Shown here: piece by piece, positions 8,084 to 17,659 of the stretch
How positions within the stretch are numbered: position 1 is the stretch's first letter
How the letters are laid out: every line of letters begins with the position of its first letter
Assembly (NCBI GenBank): GCA_022842065.1
Contig: JALHQH010000074.1
Coordinates: 1-46,140, forward strand
Origin: Caldilineaceae bacterium
Lineage (GTDB): Bacteria > Chloroflexota > Anaerolineae > Caldilineales > Caldilineaceae
Length of the DNA stretch: 46,140 nt
Reading direction: 5' to 3'
Notes under the pieces: generated by a model
The model's database searches: none
Seen by the model: only the letters and a program-made list of their open reading frames with translations
What the model was told of the DNA's origin: nothing
Position numbers and translations under genes: made by a program

Positions 8084-10366
8084 ATGAGCCAAGCAGCCAC
8101 CACCATCCTTCCCCTCGACCTCACGAGCTGTGATCGCGAGCCGATTCATATTCCCGGTTCCATCCAGCCGCATGGCGTCCTCTTTGCCTTACAAGAGCCC
8201 GAACTGACCATCAGCCAGGTTAGTCAAAACAGCGCCGACTATGTGGGGTTGCCCCCGGAACAGCTACTCAACCAGTCGATTGTGCCACTCTTTGCGCCAG
8301 ATGAAGGTAGCTTGCTCACCAAAGCAATCTGTGCGACCAAGGCGGGCGAGAGCAATTTTCTCACGATCCCGATGCAGGTTAATGGCCAAAATTATCGCTT
8401 TGATGGCTTGGTACACCGTCACAACGGTAGCCTGATCCTGGAAATAGAGAACCGGCAGCCCGTCAACCAGTTGGGCGGACAGGATCGCACACTATTTGAC
8501 CAACATTTTCTTTTGGTCAGCCGCACCATTGCCCGCCTGCATGCGACCGCCGCGTTGCTGGATGCCTGCAATATGCTGGTGCAGGAGGTCCGCGACTATA
8601 CGGGTTTTGATCGGGTCATGGTCTACAAGTTCCATGATGATGGTCACGGCGAGGTGATCGCCGAAGCAATGGCGGCCGGTCAGGAAACGTTTCTTGGGTT
8701 ACACTACCCAGCGTCCGATATTCCACAACAGGCCCGTCAGCTTTATATCCGCAACTGGCTACGCGCCATTGTAGATACCAACTATCAACCGGTGCCGCTT
8801 GTGCCCACGCTCAATCCAGCAACGAATGCGCCGCTTGATCTGAGCAACGCCGTGCTGCGCAGCGTCTCGCCGGTCCACATTCAATATTTGCACAACATGG
8901 GGGTGACGGCCTCCATGTCCATCTCACTGATCCACGAGGGCCAGCTCTGGGGGCTGATTGCCTGCCACCATCGGACGCCGAAACAGCTGACCTACCAAAC
9001 ACGCACAGCGTGCGAGCTGCTAGGCGTGGTGATGTCCTTGCAGCTCGTCACGAAGGAGTTGGGCGAAGATGCCGCCGAAGAGAGCCGCCGCCGGCAGATC
9101 TATGCCCGACTGCTCCACGCGGTCGCCGAAGATGGCATGCGCGAAGGGCTGGCCGCCGATGGACAAGATCTGCTGGCGCTGACTGATGCCGAAGGCGCGG
9201 CCATCCTCTTTGAAGACGAATGCAAACTAGTGGGACAAACGCCCCCGCTGGCTGCGGTACGGGCGCTGGTTGCCTGGCTCCAGCAACAACGCCATCACAC
9301 GATAGCAGATACGCCAATCTTTCAAACCAATTCGCTCTCTGCCCACTACCCAGCCGCAGCCGCGTATCAGGATAGTGCCAGTGGACTATTGGCCATTCCG
9401 CTGGCAAAAGCCCAAGGCGACTATCTGCTCTTCTTTCGCCCGGAAGTGATGCAGGTTGTTAACTGGGGCGGTGACCCCAATAAACCAGTCGAGGTTGGCA
9501 CCGACGAGGCCGCGACCCTCACCCCCCGTAAATCCTTTGCCTTATGGCAGGAGACGGTGGCCCGCAAGTCGATCGCCTGGAAAGCCGGCCACAGCGCGAT
9601 TGCGCGCGATCTGCGTAATGCGCTGATTGTCTTCATCATTGAGCGCGCCCAGGAATTAAGCCACGTCAACCAGGAGCTACAACGGCGCAATAACGAACTC
9701 GACTCCTTCGCCTATGTGGCCTCACACGATCTAAAAGAACCGCTGCGCGGCATCAACAGTTATGCTTTCTATTTGCATGAAAACTATCAGGAGAAGTTAG
9801 ACGATGAAGCACAGGCGCGGCTACAGGGGTTGATGCGGTTGACCCGGCGCATGGATGATCTGCTCGATTCGCTGCTGCACTTTTCACGCGTGGGCCGCAC
9901 CGATATGCAGCCAGAAGCAGTCGATCTCAACGAAGTGCTGGACGAAGCGCTGGAAATGATCAGTGCGCGGCGTGAGGAAACGGGCGGTGAGATCCGAGTT
10001 CCACGCCCCCTACCAATTATCGAGTGTGACCGGATGCGCGTGCGCGAAGTGTTTACCAATTTGTTGAGCAACGGGCTCAAGTATAACGATAAAACAACGC
10101 GGTGGGTGGAAGTTGGGTTTCAAGCGGCAAGCGGCAATGGGCCACTGCACTTCTATGTGCGCGATAATGGCATCGGCATCAAAAGCCGTTACTATGAACA
10201 GATCTTCCAGATGTTCAAGCGCCTGCATAGCCGTGAGCAATTTGGCGGTGGCACCGGTGCTGGGCTGACCATTACGCAGAAGATTATTGAGCGCCACGGT
10301 GGCAAGATCTGGATTGAATCAGTCTATGGGCAAGGGACAACCTTTTATTTTACGCTACAGCCATAG
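8084..10366 (+). CDS. bphP: Bacteriophytochrome sensor histidine kinase
   Basis: This 760-aa red/far-red photoreceptor kinase has PAS, GAF, PHY, HisKA and HATPase domains in that order. Cys16, in TSCDREPIHIPGSIQPHG, is at the biliverdin-attachment position of bacteriophytochromes. The GAF domain has HYPASDIPQQAR (about 207-218), and the PHY tongue has PRKSF. The phospho-acceptor is His548 in ASHDLKEPLRG, followed by an N-box (NLLSNGLKYND) and DNGIGI. There is no receiver domain, so the phosphate probably goes to the single-domain regulator encoded 16 bp downstream. AGGAGATAGAGAGTA precedes the ATG. Confidence 0.96.
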   Translation: MSQAATTILPLDLTSCDREPIHIPGSIQPHGVLFALQEPELTISQVSQNSADYVGLPPEQLLNQSIVPLFAPDEGSLLTKAICATKAGESNFLTIPMQVNGQNYRFDGLVHRHNGSLILEIENRQPVNQLGGQDRTLFDQHFLLVSRTIARLHATAALLDACNMLVQEVRDYTGFDRVMVYKFHDDGHGEVIAEAMAAGQETFLGLHYPASDIPQQARQLYIRNWLRAIVDTNYQPVPLVPTLNPATNAPLDLSNAVLRSVSPVHIQYLHNMGVTASMSISLIHEGQLWGLIACHHRTPKQLTYQTRTACELLGVVMSLQLVTKELGEDAAEESRRRQIYARLLHAVAEDGMREGLAADGQDLLALTDAEGAAILFEDECKLVGQTPPLAAVRALVAWLQQQRHHTIADTPIFQTNSLSAHYPAAAAYQDSASGLLAIPLAKAQGDYLLFFRPEVMQVVNWGGDPNKPVEVGTDEAATLTPRKSFALWQETVARKSIAWKAGHSAIARDLRNALIVFIIERAQELSHVNQELQRRNNELDSFAYVASHDLKEPLRGINSYAFYLHENYQEKLDDEAQARLQGLMRLTRRMDDLLDSLLHFSRVGRTDMQPEAVDLNEVLDEALEMISARREETGGEIRVPRPLPIIECDRMRVREVFTNLLSNGLKYNDKTTRWVEVGFQAASGNGPLHFYVRDNGIGIKSRYYEQIFQMFKRLHSREQFGGGTGAGLTITQKIIERHGGKIWIESVYGQGTTFYFTLQP

Positions 10367-10382
10367 ACTGAAGGAGAAAAAA

Positions 10383-10796
10383 GTGGTGAAACCGATTCTG
10401 GTTGTCGAAGATAGTGATGAAGATTTTACATCCATTCTTGATGCCTTACAGCGTGCGCAAGTGAGCAACCCAGTACAGCGCATTGCTGATGGCGAAACGT
10501 GCCTAGAACGACTAACGGAGCGTGGCAGTCGCCGGCTGGATCCCAGCTTTCTCCTCCTTGATTTGAATTTGCCAGGGATGGATGGGCGAACGCTGCTGGC
10601 CGAGATCAAAAGTGATCCACTCCTTAAATCGTTGCCCGTTGTGATCTTTACGACTTCGGCTAATCCAATTGATGTCGCAGCTTGCTATCGGAATGGGGCC
10701 AATGGTTATCACCTGAAACCGTTAGACGTGCCAGCCTTTCGTCAGGTCATCCAGGATATTGCTCACTACTGGCTGGGTAAGGTTATTCTGCCCTAA
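10383..10796 (+). CDS. Rcp-like single-domain response regulator
   Basis: This 137-aa receiver domain has no output domain. It shows the acidic pocket (VVEDSDED), the phospho-acceptor Asp in LLLDLNLPGMDG, a conserved Thr-Ser in FTTSAN and the Lys of LKPLD. The C-terminal HYWLGKVILP resembles the helix typical of cyanobacterial Rcp1, the partner of phytochrome Cph1. GTG at 10383 is chosen because GGAG lies 6 bases upstream; a longer reading from 10287 would run inside bphP. It is very likely the direct phospho-acceptor of the bacteriophytochrome. Confidence 0.92.
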   Translation: MVKPILVVEDSDEDFTSILDALQRAQVSNPVQRIADGETCLERLTERGSRRLDPSFLLLDLNLPGMDGRTLLAEIKSDPLLKSLPVVIFTTSANPIDVAACYRNGANGYHLKPLDVPAFRQVIQDIAHYWLGKVILP

Positions 10797-10813
10797 GCCT
10801 GAAAGGATTGATG

Positions 10814-13800
10814 ATGGCGCAAACCGCCCTGCACATAGCAATTGTCGATGATTTCCCCGAAGATCGCGAAGCGATTCGGCGCGCCTTACGCAAAGGATTG
10901 GAACGCCATTTCATCTGCCACGAAGCGACTAATGGTGCAGAAGCGCTACAGCTCTTCACCCCTGCACAGTCCGCGGATCAGCCCGCGCTTGATATCCTGT
11001 TATTGGATCTGAATCTGCCTGATCTGAACGGGATCGAAATTCTGCGCGAACTCAAAGGGGATCTGCCTAGCTTACCGCTGCCGGTGGTCGTTTTAACGGG
11101 TACACTGCGTGAAGTCGAAGCCCATGCTGCGCTCGCCGCCGGGGCGCAAGACTTTATCGCCAAATCACAGATCACACCAGAGAACATGGCACGCGCAGTG
11201 CTCAATGCCATCGAGCGGTTTCGGCTACTGCGTGAGTTACACGCCAGAGAGGCACTTTTCCGCGGTACCTTCGAACAGGCCGCAGTGGGGATTGCCCACG
11301 TCGGGCTCGATGGTCACTGGCTGCGGCTGAATCAACGTTATTGTGACATTGTTGGCTATACGAATGAAGAATTGCTGCATGCAACCTTTCAAGTCATCTC
11401 GCACCCGGATGACGTAGCAAGCGATATCGCTGCCGCCCGCCAGATTCTACAAGGTGAGATCCAATCTGCCACCCTGCCAAAACGCTACTTACACAAAAGC
11501 GGACGCTTGATCTGGGTCAAACGGACACTTAGCCTGGTGCGCGATACCCAGGGCTTACCGGACTATTTTGTTTCGGTGATTGAAGATATCACCGAACTCA
11601 AGCAAGCAGAACAAGCGTTGATCGAAAGCGAAGAGCGCTATCATCGTGTGGTCGAAGATCAGACGGAGTTGATCTGCCGTTACGACAAAGATTTACGGCT
11701 AACTTTTGTCAATCAAGCCTATGCCGGCGCTGTTGGCAAATCACCAGCCGCGCTGATTGGGCAGCCTATGTTGGACTTTGTCCCGCCCGCATATCATACA
11801 AAGTTTCGCGCCCATTTGGCGTCGCTCAGCACCCGACAGCCCGTCGCCACCGCCGAAGCGCCTACGCAATTGGCGAATGGGAACGTGCGTTGGTTTCAGT
11901 GGACGGATCGACTCATCTTTGATCAGTGGGGCACGCCCAGCGAATATCAAGGGGTCGGGCACGATATCACGGAACGTAAGCAAGCCGAGGCGGCGGAACA
12001 CGAACAAAGACGGTTAGCCGAAGCGCTGCGCGATAGCCTGGCCGCGCTGACCAGTTCGCTGGATGTCAACAAGGTAATGGCGCAGATTCTGGCTTCGGTC
12101 GCCACCGTTGTGCCCAGCGAAGGGGGCAGTATTATCCTGATCGAAGGTGAGATGGGGCGCGTGGCTTACTTACGCGGCTTTCCACCCAATGCCGAAGCAT
12201 TTTTCCAGGATTATCGCTTTCCCCTGCGCGAGTTGCTGGCTAAGGGGATGATGGCAAAGTTAGATGCCTACCTTGTACCCGATATTCAGGAACGGCCGGA
12301 TTGGATCCAACTGCCACCGACAACCTGGATTCGCTCCTCCATCGGCATCCCCATCGAGTTACATGGCACGGTAATTGGCCTGCTTGTGCTTGATAGTGCC
12401 ACCCCTCATCATTTTCAGCAGAGCGATGTGGATAAATTACAGGCTTTTGCCCACTATGCCGGCCTGGCGCTGGAAAATGCCGAACAGGTTACGCAACTTG
12501 AGGCGAAGGTCACAGCACGCACAGCCGAGTTACAGGCGGCCAAAGAGGCGGTTGAAGCGATTCTAGATAACAGTCGCGATGGCATTGTCCTGGTTGATCC
12601 GGCCCTCCACATTCAGCAATCAAATCGCGCCTTTCACCAACTCTTTCATTGTATGGGCGAACAGTGTCATGGACGGTCCCTGCTAGATATCGTCTATGAT
12701 GCGGATCGCGCCCATGTTGCGCATGTGCTGCAAGCCGTGCTGTGTGAACAAACCGGTACCGAAATCGAATTTAGGGCGATGCGGCATGATGGCTTGCGCT
12801 TTGTCGCTGAATTAAGTATTGGCCCGCTCAAGAGTGAAGGACTTGTCTGTACTATCCGTGACATTACAGAACGGCTACAAATTGCGGACAGCCTCCGCGA
12901 ACAACGTGATTTCCTCCAGTTGATCATCGATAATGTACCCGATTTGATTATTGTAAAGGATGAAGTCGGCCGTTTACAATTGATCAATGAACCGACTGCC
13001 CAACTCTATGGCACCACCGTCGCGGCCATGCTCGGAAAGACCGACGGCGATTTCAATCGGAATCAAGCAGAAATCAACGCCATCTATCAGCAGGATCAGG
13101 CTGCATTCGCCAGTGGACAGCCCCTTTTTATTCCGGAAGAACCGGTAAATCAGCGCTATTACCAAACCACGAAGATTCCCTTAAAAAATCGTGATGGCCG
13201 CTATGATCGGCTGTTGGTCGTGGCCTCGGATATTACAGAACGCAAAGCGGCAACCGAAGCCCTGCGTGAACAGCGCGATTTTCTACAACTAGTCATTGAT
13301 AGTGTCCCGGCGTTGATCACCGTCAAAGGCTATGATGGCATGCTCTATCTGATCAATCGCCGGCTGGCCGAGCTTTATGGCGTCACCCCGGCTGATATGC
13401 TTGGTAAATACGATGATGCAATCCCGAACACGCGCGTCCCGGTCGTGATCCAGCGGGCACAGGATCAAGCGGTCATTGACAGTCGGCAAAGCCTGTTTGT
13501 CGGCGAAGAACAGATCTATGATCGTTACTATCAAAAAACCAAAATTCCACTCCAAAATGTGGCGGGCACCTATGACCGAGTCTTGATGATTGCCACCGAA
13601 ATTACCGAACGTAAAGTGGCAGAAGAAGCCTTGCAGCAAGCTTTACATAAGGAAAAAGAGCTGGGTGAACTTAAATCCCGTTTTATCTCCATGGCCTCGC
13701 ACGAATTCCGCACACCGCTGACCGTAATCCGCACAACGGCGGATACGCTGCTTGCATACCGGCATAAATTGCCGGCGGAACAGATCGACAAACGATTGGG

Positions 13801-14380
13801 CAAGATTCAGGAGCAGGTGCTCTATCTGCGCGATATTATTGAAGATGTGCTCCAACTCACCCGCTTGCAGGCTGGGCGCGCCGACTTCAATCCGGCGAAA
13901 CTCGATCTGGATGCGCTCTGTCGGACTGTGATCGACGAATTGCGCAGCCAGTTGGAAGGCGCTCATCGCCTCCACTATCAGTGCGAGGGCAACTTGCAGG
14001 AGATCTATTTAGATAAGAAGATGATGCGCCAGATTATTAATAATCTACTTTCCAATGCGATCAAGTATTCCCCCGGCGACAAACCAGTCTTTGCCACCCT
14101 GCGTCATGGCGACACGGCGCTCATTTTTGAGGTGAGCGATACAGGGATCGGGATTCCTGCCGCCGATCTGATCCATATATTTGAACCGTTTCATCGCGCC
14201 GCCAACGTCGGCAATATTTCTGGGACCGGGCTCGGTTTAGTGATTACCAAAGAATCAGTTGAATTACAAGGCGGTACGCTCATGGTGACCAGCCAAGAGG
14301 GTGTCGGTACCACTTTTACCGTCAATATCCCGTTACCTGACAAAAAAGAAGCAGAGCATGAGCAAAATTTTGGTAATTGA
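10814..14380 (+). CDS. REC-PAS-PAS-GAF-PAS-PAS-PAS sensor histidine kinase
   Basis: This 1188-aa cytosolic kinase starts with a receiver domain (Asp in LLLDLNLPDLNG). PAS domains begin near residues 144 and 271, a GAF domain near 404, and three more PAS domains near 579, 699 and 822. HisKA follows (His about 962 in ASHEFRTPL), then an HATPase with NLLSNAIKYSP, DTGIGIP and GTGLGL. The last two PAS domains are clear duplicates. A receiver at the N-terminus makes kinase output dependent on an upstream phosphate, plausibly from the phytochrome. ATG at 10814 has AAAGG 7 bases upstream; ATG at 10811 is also possible. Confidence 0.93.
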   Translation: MAQTALHIAIVDDFPEDREAIRRALRKGLERHFICHEATNGAEALQLFTPAQSADQPALDILLLDLNLPDLNGIEILRELKGDLPSLPLPVVVLTGTLREVEAHAALAAGAQDFIAKSQITPENMARAVLNAIERFRLLRELHAREALFRGTFEQAAVGIAHVGLDGHWLRLNQRYCDIVGYTNEELLHATFQVISHPDDVASDIAAARQILQGEIQSATLPKRYLHKSGRLIWVKRTLSLVRDTQGLPDYFVSVIEDITELKQAEQALIESEERYHRVVEDQTELICRYDKDLRLTFVNQAYAGAVGKSPAALIGQPMLDFVPPAYHTKFRAHLASLSTRQPVATAEAPTQLANGNVRWFQWTDRLIFDQWGTPSEYQGVGHDITERKQAEAAEHEQRRLAEALRDSLAALTSSLDVNKVMAQILASVATVVPSEGGSIILIEGEMGRVAYLRGFPPNAEAFFQDYRFPLRELLAKGMMAKLDAYLVPDIQERPDWIQLPPTTWIRSSIGIPIELHGTVIGLLVLDSATPHHFQQSDVDKLQAFAHYAGLALENAEQVTQLEAKVTARTAELQAAKEAVEAILDNSRDGIVLVDPALHIQQSNRAFHQLFHCMGEQCHGRSLLDIVYDADRAHVAHVLQAVLCEQTGTEIEFRAMRHDGLRFVAELSIGPLKSEGLVCTIRDITERLQIADSLREQRDFLQLIIDNVPDLIIVKDEVGRLQLINEPTAQLYGTTVAAMLGKTDGDFNRNQAEINAIYQQDQAAFASGQPLFIPEEPVNQRYYQTTKIPLKNRDGRYDRLLVVASDITERKAATEALREQRDFLQLVIDSVPALITVKGYDGMLYLINRRLAELYGVTPADMLGKYDDAIPNTRVPVVIQRAQDQAVIDSRQSLFVGEEQIYDRYYQKTKIPLQNVAGTYDRVLMIATEITERKVAEEALQQALHKEKELGELKSRFISMASHEFRTPLTVIRTTADTLLAYRHKLPAEQIDKRLGKIQEQVLYLRDIIEDVLQLTRLQAGRADFNPAKLDLDALCRTVIDELRSQLEGAHRLHYQCEGNLQEIYLDKKMMRQIINNLLSNAIKYSPGDKPVFATLRHGDTALIFEVSDTGIGIPAADLIHIFEPFHRAANVGNISGTGLGLVITKESVELQGGTLMVTSQEGVGTTFTVNIPLPDKKEAEHEQNFGN

Positions 14381-15449
14381 AGATAATGTTGATATTTTGG
14401 AAGAGGTACTAACTTGGCTCACATTGGAGGAATATGACGCCTTTGGGGCCACCGATGGCGGCACAGGGGTCGAGCAAGCATTACAAAAGCAGCCCGACCT
14501 GATCCTGTGCGATATCATGATGCCAGAGAAGGATGGCTATCGTGTCCTGCTAGAGTTGCGGACGCAGCCCACCACCGCGCTTACGCCGTTTATCTTTATG
14601 ACGGCCAAACAAGCGAAGGTTGATATCCGGCATGGCATGGAGTTGGGGGCCGATGACTATATTACCAAACCCTTTGGCCGCGAAGAGCTGCTCACGGCAG
14701 TGAAAAGCCGACTGGCACGGCGTAATCTGTTTGAGCAACAGAGCGAACAACGGGTGCGCGATGTGCGGGACCGCTTGTTACGGATGCTACCGCATGAACT
14801 GCGCACACCGTTGGTCGGCATCCTGGGCATTGGCGAACTACTAAGTCAGGATGCCGATGGCTTGACACCCGATGAGATCTCTGAGTATGCCGCCATGATA
14901 ATCACCAGCGGGCAACAGTTATACCGTCTGATCGAAAACCATCTGCTTTATGCCCAACTTGAACTTTATGCCACGCAATCTCAGCCCGCGCCCACCTTCG
15001 ACGGCGCAGAAATGGCCCCTGTGGTCACGGTGATTCCGGATGCCTGTAGCCGCGCCGCCCATAATTACGGGCGGATTGACGATCTAGTACTGCTGCTGCA
15101 ACCAGCGATTCTCCAGCTTACGCCGCAGGATCTCGCAAAAATCGTTTATGAAGTAGCCGACAACGCCTATAAATTTTCCAAAGCAGCGACCAAGGTACAG
15201 GTCACCGGCAGCACGGAGCATGCACACTACCGGTTAACCGTCAGTGATCAAGGACGTGGCATCGCGCCAGACAATCTCACCCGCGTGGGGGCCTATGTGC
15301 AATTTGAACGGTCAACCTATGAGCAACAGGGCTCTGGTCTCGGCCTGGCCATTACCCAACGGCTGGTTGAGATGGCCGGTGGCACGCTCACCATTGAAAG
15401 TAAAGTACACAATGGCACGACCGTTACCATGACCATTCCACTAGCTTGA
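14358..15449 (+). CDS. REC-HisKA-HATPase hybrid kinase
   Basis: This 363-aa protein joins an N-terminal receiver (VIEDNVDIL; Asp in LCDIMMPEKDG; Lys in TKPFGREEL) directly to a histidine kinase core (His in LPHELRTPL; ADNAYKFS; DQGRGI; GSGLGLA). It has no sensory domain, so its input is probably phosphorylation of the receiver. Its ATG lies 23 bp inside the previous gene, a sign of translational coupling, and it is the last gene of the phytochrome operon. Its own target regulator is not in the window. The 3' end overlaps the convergent GrpB-family gene by 9 bp. Confidence 0.92.
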   Translation: MSKILVIEDNVDILEEVLTWLTLEEYDAFGATDGGTGVEQALQKQPDLILCDIMMPEKDGYRVLLELRTQPTTALTPFIFMTAKQAKVDIRHGMELGADDYITKPFGREELLTAVKSRLARRNLFEQQSEQRVRDVRDRLLRMLPHELRTPLVGILGIGELLSQDADGLTPDEISEYAAMIITSGQQLYRLIENHLLYAQLELYATQSQPAPTFDGAEMAPVVTVIPDACSRAAHNYGRIDDLVLLLQPAILQLTPQDLAKIVYEVADNAYKFSKAATKVQVTGSTEHAHYRLTVSDQGRGIAPDNLTRVGAYVQFERSTYEQQGSGLGLAITQRLVEMAGGTLTIESKVHNGTTVTMTIPLA

Positions 15450-16004
15450 CGTCTGCGTCTTGCCTGGAGGCGCAAAGCCCGCCACCTGTTGCTGATACCA
15501 GGCCAGGGCCAACGGTTCGGTCGCTTTGATCCAAGGATCTTTGGCATGATTATAGGCATTGATATCAGCTGGGTGCTGGGCATAGGCCAGCCGTTTTACA
15601 GCCACATATTCGGCGCAAGCGGCGGGATGGGCACGCAGATAAGCGCAAAATGCCAGATGACGGGTCACTTCTGGATGGTCGAAGGCATAAACATGCACAT
15701 TGTGTGTACGCATGCCGTTAGCGTCTTTGTTAAAGTAACGCCGCCCCGGTAAGCCATATTCACCCCACACCTGGTAGCCGGCTGCGATCATAATCGGATT
15801 GTACTGGTCAATGCGAGTAATATCGTGGACCAGGGGCAGCAAATCGATGATCGGTTTGGCTGCCAAGCCGGGGACCGACGTGCTGCCGATATGGTGGATC
15901 GTCACCAATTCGTCGCCGAGTAACCCCTCCAGGCACTTTACCTCATGCACAAATGCGGCTGGCCAAGTGGCCGCATATTCACCGAAACGATATTGACTCG
16001 CCAT
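15441..16004 (-). CDS. GrpB family protein (UPF0157)
   Basis: This 187-aa protein belongs to the GrpB/UPF0157 family, a nucleotidyltransferase-like fold. HHIGSTSVPGLAAKPIIDLLPLV is split around the typical GST-S-VPG and the Asp of the metal site, and NVHVYAFDH follows. Some relatives occur fused to dephospho-CoA kinase. The substrate is unknown. ATG at 16004 has AAAGGAG 6 bases upstream. It converges on the REC kinase with overlapping 3' ends. Confidence 0.9.
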   Translation of the reverse strand: MASQYRFGEYAATWPAAFVHEVKCLEGLLGDELVTIHHIGSTSVPGLAAKPIIDLLPLVHDITRIDQYNPIMIAAGYQVWGEYGLPGRRYFNKDANGMRTHNVHVYAFDHPEVTRHLAFCAYLRAHPAACAEYVAVKRLAYAQHPADINAYNHAKDPWIKATEPLALAWYQQQVAGFAPPGKTQTSS

Positions 16005-16140
16005 GAGCAACTCCTTTGCTTCGCGCAGATTACGCCTCGGCTGAGTAGCACATTATAAATGATCTGCGTGCCAGGCGCGCCAACGGTTGGCGCAAATGTA
16101 ACACCTTGATTATCATCAGGCAACACGTTGATGACACCAC

Positions 16141-16291
16141 TATACTGAAGTCAAGTTGAGAACCGGAGTTTTGCTGGCTAACGGGATCGCGTGCGTCGCA
16201 CTGACCGCCAACTGTTTCCAGTCCGCTAGATTCTTTGGTCAGTGCGACGCACGCTGACCGAAACTAGGGGTTTCATTCTGATTTGAGTATA
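16141..16291 (+). repeat. 151-bp MITE-like repeat, copy 2
   Basis: It begins TATACTGAAGTCA and ends TGATTTGAGTATA, giving imperfect terminal inverted repeats that close on TATACT/AGTATA. Inside, GCGTGCGTCGCACTGACC (16189-16206) pairs perfectly with 16238-16255. I count 149 of 151 identities with 38939-39089. It has no coding capacity. Size, termini and near-identity fit a non-autonomous element; the TA-rich ends would suit an IS630/Tc1-type transposase, but that is inference. Confidence 0.9.
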
Positions 16292-16301
16292 ACGATGAAA
16301 A

Positions 16302-16375
16302 GTGGTCATGTGGTCGCGTGGTCGTGTAGTCGTGTGGTCTGGACGACGCGACCACGTGACCATACGACTACGCGA
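16302..16375. repeat. Octamer tandem array folded into an imperfect hairpin
   Basis: Octamers of the form GTGGTCGT are repeated almost five times (16302-16339). After a few bases the complementary form follows (16344-16375: GCGACCAC, GTGACCAT, ACGACTAC). The two halves pair at roughly 22 of 27 positions. It adjoins the 151-bp repeat upstream of the amidohydrolase gene. No coding potential was seen. Confidence 0.75.
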
Positions 16376-16454
16376 CGATTTTCAGAACACGTGTGACAGA
16401 GCCCATGCCTAAGTCCGCAACAAATTGCCCACCTTGAAAGGAAGACCAAAGTAG

Positions 16455-17651
16455 ATGAGCACCCACTATCTTTTGCAAAATGTCCGTCCCTTGGGCGGCG
16501 CGAGCGTCGATCTATTGCTGGCCGACGGCAAGATTGCCCAGATCGCGCCGCAAATCACACCGCCGGCAGACGCAACAGTTCTTGATGGTGAAAACCAACT
16601 GCTCCTGCCGGGTCTGGTCAACGCCCATGCCCATATCGACAAAAACCTGCTGGGGCGCGCCTGGCACAAAAACCAAACCCCAGAGCCGCGGCGCATCCGT
16701 GACTATGTGGACAACGAGCGCCGCCTGCGCCGCGACCTCAACCTCTCGGCGCAAACCCAGTCGGCGTTGGAAGTGCGGGCTGCCATTGCCGCCGGCGTTA
16801 CCCACATCCGCACCCATATCGACATTGATACTGATGCCGGTCTGGCCCATTTTGAGGGGGTGCTGGCGACGCGTGACGAACTCAAAGACGCGCTTACGAT
16901 GCAAGTGGTTGCCTTTCCCCAGAGCGGCATGTTGATCCGCCCTGGGACGGTGGCATTGTTAGAGGAGGCCGTCAAAATGGGTGCCGAGTGTATTGGTGGT
17001 CTTGATCCCTCTACGGTCGATCGCGATCCAGTGCGCCATCTCGATACGATCTTTGCAATTGCAGAGCGCTATGGGGTCGAACTCGATATCCACCTGCACG
17101 AGCCGGGGACGCTGGGCGCGTTTGCCGTCGAACTGATCGCCGAACGGACCCAGGCACTGGGCTTGCAAGGCCGCGTCACGATTAGCCATGTCTTCTGTCT
17201 TGGCATGATCGATGATGCCTATCTCAACCGCCTGATCGAGTTGCTGCTTGAAAATCGGATCAACCTTATGTCGCTTGGCTCCGGCAACGGCCCCTTTCCA
17301 CCGCTCAAACGGCTACATGATGCGGGGATCACGCTTTGTACCGGCACCGACGGCGTGCGCGACACTTGGGGGCCGTATAACAGCTACGATCTGCTTGACC
17401 GCGTCAAATTTCTCGGCTATCGCTGTGGTTTTCGCAAAGATGAAGAGGTCGAGTTTCTGCTGGCGATTGCCACTACCGGCGGGGCCAAGGTCATGGGGGT
17501 GAATGACTATGGGCTCACCGTTGGCTGTCGCGCCGATCTGGTCGTCGTGCCGGGTGACACGCCAACCCAAGCGGTGATCGACTTGCCGGCGCGCACCTTT
17601 GTCTTCAAAGCGGGGCAGTTGGTGGCGGCGGCTGGGGTCTGTTTGGTCTAA
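16455..17651 (+). CDS. Cytosine deaminase-like amidohydrolase
   Basis: This 398-aa metal-dependent hydrolase is of the CodA/AtzC branch, which deaminates pyrimidine- or triazine-like rings. The full metal and catalytic set is visible: HAHIDKN, then HLHE matching the HxxE of CodA, a His in TISHVFCLG and the Asp of GTDGVRDTW. The typical N-terminal composite beta-sandwich strands and PGLVNAH are present. GGAAG lies 10 bases before the ATG. The exact substrate cannot be read from the sequence; N-isopropylammelide hydrolase relatives are often mis-named this way. No pathway partner lies alongside. Confidence 0.9.
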   Translation: MSTHYLLQNVRPLGGASVDLLLADGKIAQIAPQITPPADATVLDGENQLLLPGLVNAHAHIDKNLLGRAWHKNQTPEPRRIRDYVDNERRLRRDLNLSAQTQSALEVRAAIAAGVTHIRTHIDIDTDAGLAHFEGVLATRDELKDALTMQVVAFPQSGMLIRPGTVALLEEAVKMGAECIGGLDPSTVDRDPVRHLDTIFAIAERYGVELDIHLHEPGTLGAFAVELIAERTQALGLQGRVTISHVFCLGMIDDAYLNRLIELLLENRINLMSLGSGNGPFPPLKRLHDAGITLCTGTDGVRDTWGPYNSYDLLDRVKFLGYRCGFRKDEEVEFLLAIATTGGAKVMGVNDYGLTVGCRADLVVVPGDTPTQAVIDLPARTFVFKAGQLVAAAGVCLV

Positions 17652-17659
17652 TCGCAATA

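Noticed and set aside
16302..16375. Possible CRISPR-like array
   Set aside because: The octamers are tandem with no spacers, and no cas genes are near.
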